Shown piece by piece: positions 26,292 to 35,346 of a stretch of DNA of 64,000 bases (position 1 is its first letter; each line of letters starts with the position of its first letter). The notes beneath the pieces were generated by a model. The model did no database searches. It had not been told where the DNA came from and saw nothing but the letters and a program-made list of their open reading frames with translations. The DNA is from JAKALD01 sp963817785 (GTDB lineage Bacteria > Pseudomonadota > Gammaproteobacteria > Burkholderiales > SG8-39), in contig CAWFPL010000008.1 in the NCBI GenBank assembly GCA_963817785.1, positions 248,001 through 312,000 on the forward strand, given 5' to 3'. A program made the translations under genes and the position numbers.

Positions 26292-26642
26292 TCAGCGATG
26301 TCTGCCACCGCCATGGCCACCGCGTCCAGCGCCACCACCGGAACGCGAACGCGACGGAATAGACGGCATCGGCCGGGATGCAGGCGCGGACCTATACGTA
26401 TGAGGAGCTGCGTGGCCGCGACCATGGTATTCACGACCGTACTCGCCGCGAAACGGTGCCACTTCGTAGCCAGGTCCCCAGCCACCGTACTCGACGCCGT
26501 AAGGTTCATAGTAACCCGGCCCGTAGCCCGCGGCGCCCTCGTATTCGTATCCGCCACCAGGAACGACGCAGCCAGATGACAGGACCGCGAACAGCCCGAT
26601 CACGAAGGCGGTTGCTGCCCAGCGTGAGATTGCGATATTCAC
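26292..26642 (-). CDS. Small Gly/Tyr/Arg-rich lipoprotein
   Basis: 116 residues. The signal peptide FVIGLFAVLSSGC has a lipobox ending in Cys25, so this is an outer- or inner-membrane lipoprotein. The mature part is low-complexity: Gly/Tyr-rich (GYGPGYYEPYGVEYGGWGPG) followed by a Ser/Arg/Gly/His tail. Function unknown. Its start overlaps the stop of the VOC gene by 4 bp (ATGA), implying coexpression. Confidence 0.65.
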   Translation of the reverse strand: MNIAISRWAATAFVIGLFAVLSSGCVVPGGGYEYEGAAGYGPGYYEPYGVEYGGWGPGYEVAPFRGEYGREYHGRGHAAPHTYRSAPASRPMPSIPSRSRSGGGAGRGGHGGGRHR

Positions 26643-27568
26643 TTGGGCAGCTCTTTACTCTCGGTATTCGGCCATTCAAGCAGTCCGAAGGGCGCCCCCA
26701 CAGTGTCGGCGACTACCGCGACCCTCCCGCCTTGCCGATCAACCCGCGGCTCGACCAGCACGCGGCCACCGAGCGCCACGACCTTTGCGGTCATCTTGAG
26801 CGCATCTTCGACGCGTACGTAATTGAGCCAGTAAGGATGCGCATTGGGCGTATTCGCAGGCAGCGAATTCGCGCTCGCGCGAGCATAGTTTTGGGACGCG
26901 AGTAGGAGATGCTGCGCGCCCCTGCTAGCGGGCAACTCGAAGACGTCGTAGTCGAATAGCGTCTGGTAGAAAGCAGCATCGGTGTCCGGATCGCTCGTCA
27001 TGAGCGAGCTCCAAATCCATTCGCCGGGTGCAGCCAGGAAATCGGGCGGATCGCCACTACTGGAGGCGAGGACCGCAAAAACAGCCCCCTGCGGATCCGC
27101 GAAGACTGCTTCCCGCCCACGGTCAGGGAAGCTACGCGGCCCGAACAGCACCTTCGCGCCACGTTGTAACGCAACCTTTTCTGCTGCGTCGACATTGGTC
27201 ACGGCGAAAAAGCTAAGCCACGCGGGCTCGCGATGCTCGCCAGCCGGTAGGGCCTTGTGAAACAGTCCTGCAACCGGACGACCGTCGAGAAATGCCTCGG
27301 CGTACTGCGTCGCACCGGCCTGGATATCGCGAAATGTCCAGCCGAACAGTCCCGCATAGAACCGCTTACTTGCGGCGAGGTCCGGCGTCACCAGTTCAAC
27401 AAAGACCACTTTGCCGACGTGATGCTCATGGCTGGCGGGCTCAACAATCGCTGGCAGCTGGAGCGGCCCGGCCATGACCGGCGCCGCACCCACAACGCCC
27501 AAAAGAGCGGCGAGCGACCAGTACCTTAAAACAAGTCGCGCCCGATACAACTGGATCCTTCGCGGCAT
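26639..27568 (-). CDS. Exported protein with two VOC (glyoxalase-like) domains
   Basis: 309 residues from ATG 27568; an upstream in-frame ATG at 27622 is possible but gives a poor leader. The leader RYWSLAALLGVVGAAPVMAG is a likely signal peptide, which is uncommon for this superfamily. Two VOC domains follow: VVFVELVTPDLAASKRFYAG (first) and WSSLMTSDPDTDAAFYQTLF (second), each with the FYxxLFxW/YD signature. A typical VOC tail GAPFGLLEW closes the protein. VOC proteins are metal-dependent and very diverse, so no substrate is proposed. Confidence 0.8.
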   Translation of the reverse strand: MPRRIQLYRARLVLRYWSLAALLGVVGAAPVMAGPLQLPAIVEPASHEHHVGKVVFVELVTPDLAASKRFYAGLFGWTFRDIQAGATQYAEAFLDGRPVAGLFHKALPAGEHREPAWLSFFAVTNVDAAEKVALQRGAKVLFGPRSFPDRGREAVFADPQGAVFAVLASSSGDPPDFLAAPGEWIWSSLMTSDPDTDAAFYQTLFDYDVFELPASRGAQHLLLASQNYARASANSLPANTPNAHPYWLNYVRVEDALKMTAKVVALGGRVLVEPRVDRQGGRVAVVADTVGAPFGLLEWPNTESKELPK

Positions 27569-27622
27569 GATCCTATTCGGTGTGAATGAGCCAATAAAGT
27601 TTGATCTGCGTCGCAGATGCAT

Positions 27623-27997
27623 CGCGGTGACCGCGTTGTCGTCCTTACCACACCAGGATGAGCCAAGTTGCGCCGCGTACTAATGGCGCGCCTCACAATG
27701 CGGTCACGGGGGCGCAGTGGGTCGTGTTCAGGGCCGGTACCGGGCGATTCAAGATGGCATCTCTTCCCGCATTCCCGCACGCAAACTATTTTATCCGGCA
27801 TTGCCCGCAAACCCGAGCATCCCTTGGAACGATGCTCCAATTCAGGCTCACATACAAGGGGGGCGTCGAGGGCGCTGATCGCCCCGAGGAGCCGAGAAGC
27901 AGCGGATTTGGGGATCATCCGACCTCTTGAGCATGGGTTCCCCGTCATCAAGGCGCACCGCTCCCGTCGTTTCTTCCGCACGTCATGTTCGCACCTA
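27623..27997. other. Gene-free stretch
   Basis: 375 bp without a supported gene. It lies between the VOC gene and the IS1380 remnant and may be part of the lost insertion sequence end. Confidence 0.4.
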
Positions 27998-28405
27998 TCA
28001 CGCTGGCGCCAGCGCTGCGCGCAGTCGCGCAATGAGCCGCAGGGCATTAGCGCACAGCCGCCGCGCCACCGCGGCCCCGGCCGTCTGGAACACGACGTCA
28101 CGACCGTGCCTCACCAGCTTGGCCTGGATCTTGATGAGTTTCTGCCGCAAGCTGGTCAATGACTACGGCTCTGCCGTCTCGGGCATCGCCAGCGTCCGCA
28201 TGAAATTCCGGACATTGTACGCAAGCCTGTAAAGCTGAAGGCGAACGCCGTTCGCAGCGAAGGAGCGCCACGATAGCCGCGTCCACTTGATCGCCCCCTT
28301 GCCTTCTTTGATCCACTGCTCTCAGGTGCCGCGCTGATTGTAGAAGGCCACCACGCTGCGCGTCCCCAGGTCGGTGGCCTTCCCGCCATGCTCGTGTCGC
28401 TACAG
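27998..28405 (-). pseudogene. IS1380-family transposase, C-terminal remnant with stops
   Basis: The minus strand reads STRSVVAFYNQRGT-like sequence, then EQWIKEGKGAIKWTRLSWRS and AANGVRLQLYRLAYNVRNFM, then RLIARLRAALAPA, the C terminus of IS1380 transposases. A TGA replaces the conserved Cys of GTCEQ, and a TAG replaces the Trp in the EPWSLTSL segment. The N-terminal part is absent upstream. The rest of 28406-28584 holds no recognisable gene. Confidence 0.85.
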
Positions 28406-28584
28406 TGGTCGGCCTTAGCACGCTGATCGATCCGTGGCGGAAGAGGTTGAACTCGGGCGTGCAGTCGCGCGAGCTGTTCACGACGGCGTCTCTCGAGCGC
28501 GGCGAGGCGCCGACTCGCTCATCTCCTTGAAGATCTGCTGCGCCCTTCTTCTATAACTGCAAAGCGAACACAAGCCATGCCGTT

Positions 28585-29045
28585 ATGAGTAATGCCATGA
28601 AGCGCTTTCAGTACGCTGTGCGGCCGTCCACCGCCAAAGAAGGCGGGTTTGTGGTGACCTGTCGCGAGCTTCCCGAGCTGGTAACCCAGGGCGAAAGCAG
28701 GGAGGAGACGCTCTTTCTCAGGCGGCAGACGCCATGGATGAGGTCTTCGCCGCCTACATGATCAAAGGCGGGGAATTTCCCAAGCCCAGCAGGGCGCGCG
28801 GGAGAGAACACCTTGTGTCTCCGCCGGCGGAAGCCGTGGCGAAGGGAGCGCTGTACGTCGCGATGCGCGAGACCGGTGTCAGCACGATTCAGCTCGCGAA
28901 GCGCCTTGGAGTCGACGAAAAGGAAGTCCGTCGCCTCCTCGATCCGCGCTACGGATCGAAGCTGCCACGCATCGCCGAGGCCGTGAGGTTGCTTGGGAAG
29001 CGCCTGGTCATCGACCTGGAGCCGGATAACCACGCGCACGCATAG
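28585..29045 (+). pseudogene. HicB-like antitoxin, frameshifted
   Basis: The first frame (starts at ATG 28585 or 28597) reads FQYAVRPSTAKEGGFVVTCR and ELPELVTQGESREETL, the HicB N-terminal fold. Near 28714 the frame shifts. The continuation SQAADAMDEVFAAYMIKGGE completes the HicB domain and is followed by a C-terminal HTH (GVSTIQLAKRLGVDEKEVRR). The site CTCTTTCTCAGG appears to lack one base. No HicA toxin gene is visible immediately upstream. Confidence 0.8.
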
Positions 29046-29068
29046 TTTCTCTTCGCGTCTTCCCGCGC

Positions 29069-30880
29069 CTACGCTGCGCGCGCCTCGGGGTGCTTGCGCT
29101 CAAGCCCCGCCTCCCATACGAACCGGCTCACCGGAGCCCGAGCACTTGCCGAGACGACCACCTCATCTTTGCCGCGCGTGAGCGCGACGTACAAGAGCCT
29201 GCGCTCTTCCTCCAGCGCGCTTTTTTCGTCGGGGATCACCTTTTCCTCGCAGGCCACGATCCACACACGGTCCCACTCCAGGCCTTTCGCGCCGTGCATC
29301 GTGGCGAGCACGACGGCATCGGAGCTCTCCTGGCGCTTGCGCCTACGGTTTTTCAGCTCGTCGGCCCGGCGCCCCAGCGGCGCCTCGATTGAGGAGAACA
29401 CGGCCTGCGCAAGCTTCACCGTCACGCCCTGGCGCTCGTTCTCGGCCCGCTCGCACATCCAGCCGGCAATGCCTTCGAGCACAAGCGCCTGCTTGCCCCT
29501 GCGCTCGAGCGCTCGCCAGGTGTCAAGGCGCCGGCCGAACTCCCACCAGGCATCCACTGAGCTGCTCGCGATCGGCAGTTCGGCAAGCTCCGAGCGGCGC
29601 GCGGCGATCAGGCGCTTGCCGAGGCTTCGGTGCAACACCTGCAGGTCGCCCTCGGGCACGCCCGCCCACGTGAGAGCGTGGTCGAGGCCCGCCGCCGCTG
29701 TGTCGGCGACGAGGTTCACGATGTCCGCGTACACGCTCGCCTCGGGCCGGTCGAAGAGCGACCTGCCGCTCGTTCGCAGATACGGTACGGCACGCACCGC
29801 AAGCGCCCCCTCGGCCCAGTCCAGGCGCCGGTTCGTTCGCGCGAGGATCGCGAGGTCGGAAGAACCTTCGCAGCGCGCTCGGGCGCACCACTCGGCCGCC
29901 GCCGCGCCTTCGGCTTCCGAGTCTGGAAACTGCTCCAAGCGCACAGCGCCGCCCTGCCCACGCGCGGCTTGAAGCCGCTTGGGCAGACGCCCCTCGTTGT
30001 GTCCGATCAGCCGCTCGGCCGCGGCGAGCACCTCGCTTCGCGAACGGTAGTTCAGCCCCAGCACGACTCGATGAGCGTTGGCCTCGCGGGCGAATCGCTC
30101 CATGCCCGCGTAGCCCATCGCCTGTCGCCAGCCGTAGATCGATTGATCGTCATCGCCCACGGCAGTAATGCGGGTGCCGGTACGCGCGTGTGCCGCGATC
30201 CACTCGTACTGGAGTACGTCGGTATCCTGGAACTCGTCGACCAGCATGTGGGTGACCGGATAGGGCTTGAGCGTCCCGTCTCGCATGCCGCGCACCGCGG
30301 CGAGTACCAAGTCCTGGAAGTCGATCTTTCCGTTTCGCTCTAGCACGTCCTGGTAGGCATGAAAGAGCTTCTCTTGCGGCGTGCCGTTGCCCGAGGGCGC
30401 ATCTAACTGGCCCTTGACGGATTCGAGCAGCTTCAGCGCCTCCTCCGGGTTCGCCTCGGCGAGCCCGCTCAATTCGATCGCCCGTGCGAGATACGCCAGG
30501 CGATCGCCTTCGGTCGCGATCTGCGCGCGCGAGCGTGCCGCGCCCGGGGCCATTTTCGCGAAGATCGCCGCACCGAACCCGGAGCGAGGCGGGCTCGGTC
30601 GCGGCTGCGAAAAGCAAAGACTATGGAACGTACCCACCAGGAGGCGCGGTTTAGCCCCGGGCCCGGCAAGCGCTGTGATTCTTGAGCGGATCTCAAGCGC
30701 TGCGTCCCGTGTGAACGTGACCGCGAGCACGCTCGCCTCGCGGGCGGCGAGCAGGTGCGCCGCCTTCGCGGCAAGCATGCTCGTCTTGCCCGAGCCCGGA
30801 CAGGCACTTGCCAGGCAATGCCCCGGCGCAAGAGCCGCCTCGCGCTGCTCGTCGTTCAGCGCCCCGAGCGCATCGGTCAT
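29069..30880 (-). CDS. UvrD/Rep-type superfamily I DNA helicase
   Basis: 603-residue 3'-5' SF1A helicase, slightly shorter than UvrD or Rep (about 670-720). Motifs in order: Q-motif ALNDEQREAALAPG, motif I ASACPGSGKTSML, motif Ia VLAVTFTRDAALEIRSRI, motif II HMLVDEFQDTDVLQYEW, motif III GDDDQSIYGWRQA, motif IV VVLGLNYRSRSEVL, motif V TMHGAKGLEWDRVWI and motif VI ERRLLYVALTRGKDE. It acts in DNA repair or replication. On plasmids and ICEs such helicases often accompany maintenance genes. Its start overlaps the stop of a small upstream ORF as TAATG. Confidence 0.9.
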   Translation of the reverse strand: MTDALGALNDEQREAALAPGHCLASACPGSGKTSMLAAKAAHLLAAREASVLAVTFTRDAALEIRSRITALAGPGAKPRLLVGTFHSLCFSQPRPSPPRSGFGAAIFAKMAPGAARSRAQIATEGDRLAYLARAIELSGLAEANPEEALKLLESVKGQLDAPSGNGTPQEKLFHAYQDVLERNGKIDFQDLVLAAVRGMRDGTLKPYPVTHMLVDEFQDTDVLQYEWIAAHARTGTRITAVGDDDQSIYGWRQAMGYAGMERFAREANAHRVVLGLNYRSRSEVLAAAERLIGHNEGRLPKRLQAARGQGGAVRLEQFPDSEAEGAAAAEWCARARCEGSSDLAILARTNRRLDWAEGALAVRAVPYLRTSGRSLFDRPEASVYADIVNLVADTAAAGLDHALTWAGVPEGDLQVLHRSLGKRLIAARRSELAELPIASSSVDAWWEFGRRLDTWRALERRGKQALVLEGIAGWMCERAENERQGVTVKLAQAVFSSIEAPLGRRADELKNRRRKRQESSDAVVLATMHGAKGLEWDRVWIVACEEKVIPDEKSALEEERRLLYVALTRGKDEVVVSASARAPVSRFVWEAGLERKHPEARAA

Positions 30881-31041
30881 TAGCCCTTGTACTCGCCGGT
30901 CTCGATAAGCTTGCGGCCGCGCTTGCGCTGCCAGCGGGTCGTGCGCTCAAGCGCGGGAGGCGATCTCACCCGCCTGGATCGCACGGCGGACGTCGCCGTG
31001 CCGCGCGCGGCTTCCCCCGGCGATGCCTGCGGCAGGCACAT
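30880..31041 (-). CDS. Possible 53-residue basic protein upstream of the helicase
   Basis: ATG 31041 opens MCLPQASPGEAARGTATSAV and ends with the basic stretch TTRWQRKRGRKLIETGEYKG. Its TAA overlaps the helicase ATG as TAATG, and it begins 15 bp after the upstream gene ends, so it fits the operon spacing. No family recognised. It could be a coupling leader rather than a functional protein. Confidence 0.4.
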   Translation of the reverse strand: MCLPQASPGEAARGTATSAVRSRRVRSPPALERTTRWQRKRGRKLIETGEYKG

Positions 31042-31055
31042 CGCCCACCGCGGCC

Positions 31056-32108
31056 TCAGGCCTGCGCCGCCAGGGCTGCCTCGGGCTCGCGCACCGGCGC
31101 CTCCCCTTGAAGCTGCGCGCTCGCGCTTGCGGCGGGCTCGTGGCCCTCGGGCTGGGCGTCGGGGCGCTCGGCCTCGTTCGCGCCGGCGTGCGTTTTCATC
31201 CTGCGGTTCAGGTTGATGGTGGCGCGGGCCGCGAACCGAAACAAGGGCAAGACCGCGTGCTTCGCACGCAGCACCTGGTCGTTCCGATCAGCGAGCGAGC
31301 GCAACTGGTTCCAGTACAGCGTCTCGAATTCGGTCAGCAGCTGATCGGAGAGCAGGAAGATATCGAGCGCACGATCGGCCTGCGGCGTTCGCACCTGGAC
31401 GGTCGCATCGTAGGCGGGCTGGGTGAACTCCGGCGTGATGAACCGATCGCCCATCTTGACCGAGACCTCGCCGATATGAGCCGTTGCGCCCTCGAGTTCG
31501 CGTTGACGGTCACCGAGCGCCTCGTTCGTCATCTCGGCCATGCGCGTAATGATTCTCTCGGCCGGGGCCTCGCCCAAGGCCATTTCGCCGAAGCGCGTGA
31601 CAAGGTAAGTGGCTCGCTCGATCACCGGGAAGAAGCGCTCGAAGGCCGCCGCGAGCAGGTAATTGTTCAACCGCACCGGGCGCAGGCGTGAAGCGAAGCC
31701 GCGCGTGCGCCGCGCAAGGAGCCGGCGGCCGAGCTCGCGTTGCCGGCGCGCGGCGCGCGCGAATTGCGCCGGGGTCTTTTGCTTGCGCGGCTTGGGCGCC
31801 GCGGCGCTCGCCTTGGCCATGCGCACGCCTTCGGCTTCGAGCGCCTCGGCCGCCTCGCGCTCGGCCTGGCTCGTTTCATCGAGCACCTGGGCGATGACGG
31901 CGCCTTCATCTTGCTCGGTTTGGATCGCGCTGGGTTCGGGCTGAGCGCACGCGCCGGACCCGTCGTTCGCCGCGCCTTGCGCCTGCTCCGAGGAGGGCGG
32001 CGGCGCAGCGGGCTCTTGGGCGGGGGCTTGCTGGGCGACGCTCTCGCGCGGTTGAACGACCGGCTCGTCGTTCGAAATCAGCTTGGAAAGAATGCCTTTA
32101 CGCGCCAT
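31056..32108 (-). CDS. Hypothetical ICE-type protein (possibly DUF1845/AcaB-like)
   Basis: 350 residues with a purine-rich Shine-Dalgarno (AAAGGAGTGA) before the ATG. The N-terminal 110 residues are low-complexity Pro/Ala/Glu/Gln. Residues 110-165 are very basic (KPRKQKTPAQFARAARRQRE). The C-terminal 190 residues form a helical domain with RLNNYLLAAAFERFFPVIER and a PAYDATVQVRTPQADRALDI segment. That last pattern (beta strand, then long helix with a conserved Asp) is reminiscent of the DUF1845/AcaB proteins of integrating conjugative elements, and loosely of the two paralogues at 37.5 and 38.4 kb. This family link is inference. Confidence 0.5.
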   Translation of the reverse strand: MARKGILSKLISNDEPVVQPRESVAQQAPAQEPAAPPPSSEQAQGAANDGSGACAQPEPSAIQTEQDEGAVIAQVLDETSQAEREAAEALEAEGVRMAKASAAAPKPRKQKTPAQFARAARRQRELGRRLLARRTRGFASRLRPVRLNNYLLAAAFERFFPVIERATYLVTRFGEMALGEAPAERIITRMAEMTNEALGDRQRELEGATAHIGEVSVKMGDRFITPEFTQPAYDATVQVRTPQADRALDIFLLSDQLLTEFETLYWNQLRSLADRNDQVLRAKHAVLPLFRFAARATINLNRRMKTHAGANEAERPDAQPEGHEPAASASAQLQGEAPVREPEAALAAQA

Positions 32109-32367
32109 GGCGGTTCACTCCTTTTCGATGTGAATCGGTGCGCCGAGTTTGCGCGGTGCCAGGCGGCGCATAAAACCGAGTGCCGCGCGAAGTTGACCAA
32201 GCATTCGCAGATAACAGGCCGAGCAGGCTACTCATCATTGCGCCCACGGCGCTCGGTGCCACGCGCGGCAATGGGCCCCGCCGAAGCGACCTTGCGCATT
32301 CACGCAAATCCGCACAATGGGCCCCAGAAGCACAACGCACCTCACGAACACCCAGGAGAAAACCCCC

Positions 32368-32547
32368 ATGCCGCGAGAAGTCATCCGCAAAATTCACGAG
32401 CGCTTGTACCTGTGCGCGAGCGCTCGCGTGTGGCAAGACGCGAGCGGCGAGTGGCGCTACAAAACCTTCGGGCGGTGCCGCCTCGCGATCGAAGGCCGCA
32501 CGAGCGCGCTCGTTCTCGCGCTCGCCGAGGTCCGGCGCTACGGCTAG
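32368..32547 (+). CDS. Small hypothetical protein
   Basis: 59 residues starting MPREVIRKIHERLYLCASAR with CCCAGGAGAAAA upstream as ribosome binding site. The WQDASGEWRYKTFGRCRLAI segment looks like a small beta-rich fold. First of three short rightward ORFs spaced by 3-13 bp, divergent from the 31-32 kb gene. Function unknown. Confidence 0.5.
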   Translation: MPREVIRKIHERLYLCASARVWQDASGEWRYKTFGRCRLAIEGRTSALVLALAEVRRYG

Positions 32548-32560
32548 CTCTCGCGCTCAG

Positions 32561-32728
32561 ATGGCAGCCGTGCTGGACGCACCGCTCATCCGCTACACCG
32601 TGCGTACCGCGGGTTTTCGCACGCTGGAGCGAGCAATCGCCGCTCGCCTCGAGCAGCGCATCCGCGCCCCCCTGCCGCTCGAGGTGCGGGCGCACTTGGA
32701 CGTGGTCCTTTGCAAAGCCGAGCGCTGA
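32561..32728 (+). CDS. Small hypothetical protein
   Basis: 55 residues (MAAVLDAPLIRYTVRTAGFR onwards), 13 bp after the previous small gene and 3 bp before the next. No ribosome binding site is obvious, so it may be translated by coupling. No family recognised. Confidence 0.4.
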   Translation: MAAVLDAPLIRYTVRTAGFRTLERAIAARLEQRIRAPLPLEVRAHLDVVLCKAER

Positions 32729-32731
32729 GCG

Positions 32732-32926
32732 ATGGCGCTCGCCAAGACGGCAAAGCGCATGGCCGCCCCGCAATTCAAGGAGGCTCGCCCGCGCGAGCTT
32801 CGCCGCAAAGCCGGCTGGCGCGATTACGAGACAGCCAAAGCGCGCTGGATCGAGTTGCACCCCCAGGCAAGCCCCGAGCAGTACGAGCAGGCCATGCGAA
32901 GCATCGCCCAGACACACGGTCTGTGA
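32732..32926 (+). CDS. Small hypothetical protein
   Basis: 64 residues with a basic N-terminal half and a repeat-like ARWIELHPQASPEQYEQAMR segment. Closes a run of three small rightward genes. Such short genes are common in conjugative-element cargo. Function unknown. Confidence 0.5.
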   Translation: MALAKTAKRMAAPQFKEARPRELRRKAGWRDYETAKARWIELHPQASPEQYEQAMRSIAQTHGL

Positions 32927-33657
32927 GCACCGTGCGGCATCCGAACGCCGCTAAATCGGCAGACCGCCGCACGTCGAAGTTGAATCAGACCGATTGTTTT
33001 TATGCATTGCACCATGCTTGAACATGTGGACTCGGTCTTCACTTTGGCCTGTAACCAGCTCATTGCACGAATTTCACGATTTTGCGACAGGTCGACTTAT
33101 CCACAGGACCGGACATTATGTCCGGTATGGCTGACCGATGAGAGACCGATTACCAGCCAATCTGCGATAGCCGCGGCGCGCGGGATGCGCTCATAGAAAT
33201 TCTGCTTATGGCTTGCCTTCCGGGCGAGGTCGTTCGAGGACGCTGGCCTGACATCAATCTTGAGCGACCGGATCATTGACTCATCCGATTTGTTACCCGG
33301 ATGAGTCAATGCGAGGGGCGGTCCAGTCCAGGGAATCGATCTACGACCTGACGCGGCGGGATTCGTCGTTTCCGCGGCCGAGACAACTTGGCAGCGAGTT
33401 CTCCCTCGGATGACTGTGCGCATGAGCTCATGCAATGGCTCAATTCCCGGCCACTCTGGTCGAGTTGAACGGGCTCGACGCTGTGGAACGACGGAAGCGG
33501 CGCGAAGTCCAGCGTCGACAGAACCAGCCGGAAAGTACTCAGGCGAGCGCGCCACCCCCGCCATGCACGCGCTTCCCCTTCGGTTGGAACGCGCGTATTA
33601 TGTACACGCTATTGCACACTTAATGCGCTACCGTTTTGCACGCCACAGGGGCCTGTC
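32927..33657. other. Gene-poor stretch containing a palindrome
   Basis: 731 bp with no convincing gene. Base composition drops (AT-rich around 32980-33120 and 33580-33650). The only structure seen is the 13-bp-arm palindrome at 33275-33310, listed separately. The AT-rich part just before 33658 is the likely promoter of the Phd-type antitoxin gene. Confidence 0.45.
33275..33310. repeat. Perfect inverted repeat, 13-bp arms, 10-bp spacer
   Basis: ATTGACTCATCCG at 33275-33287 and its exact complement CGGATGAGTCAAT at 33298-33310. There is no T-run on either side, so it is not an obvious intrinsic terminator. It could be an operator, a protein-binding palindrome or a recombination site remnant. 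Confidence 0.6.
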
Positions 33658-33948
33658 ATGGGAATTTCAACGAACGACGTTATTCCGCTCTCGCAGGCTC
33701 GCGCCAACTTCTCGGAGCTGGCTGAAGAGGTCAAAGCCGGTGCCGAGAAGATCATTACCAGGAACGGCGAGAGCTATGTCGCTCTGATCGACGCCCAACG
33801 GCTGGACTATTACCACCAACTGGAGCGCGAACGCATTCATCTGCTGTTGATCGATGAGGCGGGCAAGGGACTCGACGATGTCGCCGCCGGCCGCGTGAAG
33901 GATGCCCGTAGCACCATCCAGTCGATCAAGCGCCGTCGCAGCGCCTGA
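33658..33948 (+). CDS. Phd/YefM-family antitoxin
   Basis: 96 residues: MGISTNDVIPLSQARANFSE then LAEEVKAGAEKIITRNGESY matches the Phd/YefM N-terminal DNA-binding fold. An Arg/Lys-rich tail follows. It precedes a ParE/RelE-type toxin by 19 bp and probably represses the pair. Confidence 0.85.
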   Translation: MGISTNDVIPLSQARANFSELAEEVKAGAEKIITRNGESYVALIDAQRLDYYHQLERERIHLLLIDEAGKGLDDVAAGRVKDARSTIQSIKRRRSA

Positions 33949-33967
33949 AACGGGTGGAGCGGCATCC

Positions 33968-34372
33968 GTGGCGAGGAAGCCCCTCGTCAGACTCACTGCG
34001 AACTTCGAGCGCAACCTTACCGACATCGAGCATTTTCTGACCGAGGCCAACGCGCCCCAGGCTTACGTCGCCCTGCTTGACGAATTGCTGGACACCGTGA
34101 TTCCGAACCTCGAACGGTTTCCCGGCATCGGAGGACCGTTCCTGCCTCATCCGGCTCGCTCCGTCGAAACCACGAATGCTCTTGAAGCACTGCGAGCAAA
34201 GTTATCGGCGCTGACTCCGGACACGGAAGCGCTGCGCGAATACATCCTCGAGCACTATCTGGTGCTGTACGCACGGATTGACGGGAATCTCTATCTTCTG
34301 GCGATCAAGCATCACCGGCAACTCTCATTTGATTTCCAGTCCCATTGGGGCGGAACTTCGTCGATGCCATAG
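33968..34372 (+). CDS. ParE/RelE-like toxin
   Basis: 134 residues from GTG 33968 (VARKPLVRLTANFERNLTDI). The LLDELLDTVIPNLERFPGIG segment and the C-terminal YLVLYARIDGNLYLLAIKHH match the ParE/RelE plasmid-stabilisation fold, though the protein is longer than the usual 95-105 residues because of an insert in the middle. Partner of the preceding Phd-type antitoxin. 34373-34643 after it holds no gene. Confidence 0.75.
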   Translation: MARKPLVRLTANFERNLTDIEHFLTEANAPQAYVALLDELLDTVIPNLERFPGIGGPFLPHPARSVETTNALEALRAKLSALTPDTEALREYILEHYLVLYARIDGNLYLLAIKHHRQLSFDFQSHWGGTSSMP

Positions 34373-34643
34373 TGAGATCAGAGACTGCCCCATTCGCAAC
34401 GAATTGTTCGGTTCAGTGTAGGTGGCAGTGTAGGTCGTCGATCAATGCGCGCGTAAAGCCAATGCCAGCGCGGATTTGACGCCGATGCATCAGCAAAGCC
34501 GAACGAGCATGTAATAGGACACGTCGTCATTCGTGTCGGCGAGAAATAGTCGCGTGCAAACGCGCCGACCTGGAGCGGGACCACAAAAGATGGCGGCCCT
34601 GACCGAGCGCAACGTGCTGCCGCTGCGCGCTGCCTGAGTATGC

Positions 34644-35051
34644 CTACAACCGGCGGACAAACTCAGCCGGTGTCTGGATCGGATACTTCCCACGCAACTC
34701 AAGCAAGTTGCGATCTCCACTTACGAGGACATCGGCGCCGGAGGCGATAAGTGTTGGGAGGATCGGTGTGTCCTGGGGATCGCGCGGGACTTCGACCGAA
34801 GTGGAGTGCAAATCGACGACTTCGGCCCGGATGTAGAGTTGGCGTATAAAGTTCTCGATCCGCTGCTCGTCCCATTTCAACTTGCGGTGGATCTTTGGAT
34901 AGCTGAGCGCCCGGCCAATCTCCGCGAGCTGCTCGATTGACATCGCGACATCGAAACGGGCCTCGAACCACGCGGCCAGAATGCGGCCCGGCGTGCCCTC
35001 GGGAGCCATCAAGCCCGAGAGCAGCACGTTCGTATCGAGAACGAACTTCAC
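34644..35051 (-). CDS. PIN-domain toxin, YLMG-type family
   Basis: 135 residues: MKFVLDTNVLLSGLMAPEGT carries the first acidic residue, SIEQLAEIGRALSYPKIHRK the second, and PRDPQDTPILPTLIASGADV with LVSGDRNLLEL the last. This is the family annotated as putative PIN-domain toxin-antitoxin components. Its start overlaps the stop of the Phd-type antitoxin gene by 4 bp. Confidence 0.85.
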   Translation of the reverse strand: MKFVLDTNVLLSGLMAPEGTPGRILAAWFEARFDVAMSIEQLAEIGRALSYPKIHRKLKWDEQRIENFIRQLYIRAEVVDLHSTSVEVPRDPQDTPILPTLIASGADVLVSGDRNLLELRGKYPIQTPAEFVRRL

Positions 35052-35329
35052 TTCTTGCGGCGACGGGTGCGCGCTTCTTTCACAGCCTCGTCTACCAGCG
35101 CTTCAACCTGCTTTTCGGGCACGTCAGAGAAGGCCCGAGCGAGTTCTTCCCGCATCTGGTCGAATTCCTCATCCAGCTTCCGGATGCGCTCGAATAGCGC
35201 GATGTCCACCAAGGCAGCTACGGGTTTGCCGGCTTTGGTGATGATCACCTTCCCCTTGCGGTATTGAACTTCACTGAGCAAATCACCCAGGTTCTGGCGG
35301 ACCGTCATGGCGGGGGCTTCGCGGATCAT
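35048..35329 (-). CDS. Phd/YefM-family antitoxin with an IS4 just upstream
   Basis: 93 residues from ATG 35329 (MIREAPAMTVRQNLGDLLSE). The frame runs further upstream only into inserted IS DNA, so this start is preferred. The Phd fold is seen in VQYRKGKVIITKAGKPVAAL. The target duplication of the IS4 element begins 9 bp upstream of the ATG, so the native promoter has been moved 1.3 kb away. Confidence 0.8.
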   Translation of the reverse strand: MIREAPAMTVRQNLGDLLSEVQYRKGKVIITKAGKPVAALVDIALFERIRKLDEEFDQMREELARAFSDVPEKQVEALVDEAVKEARTRRRKK

Positions 35330-35346
35330 AGCTATTACCTCAATTG

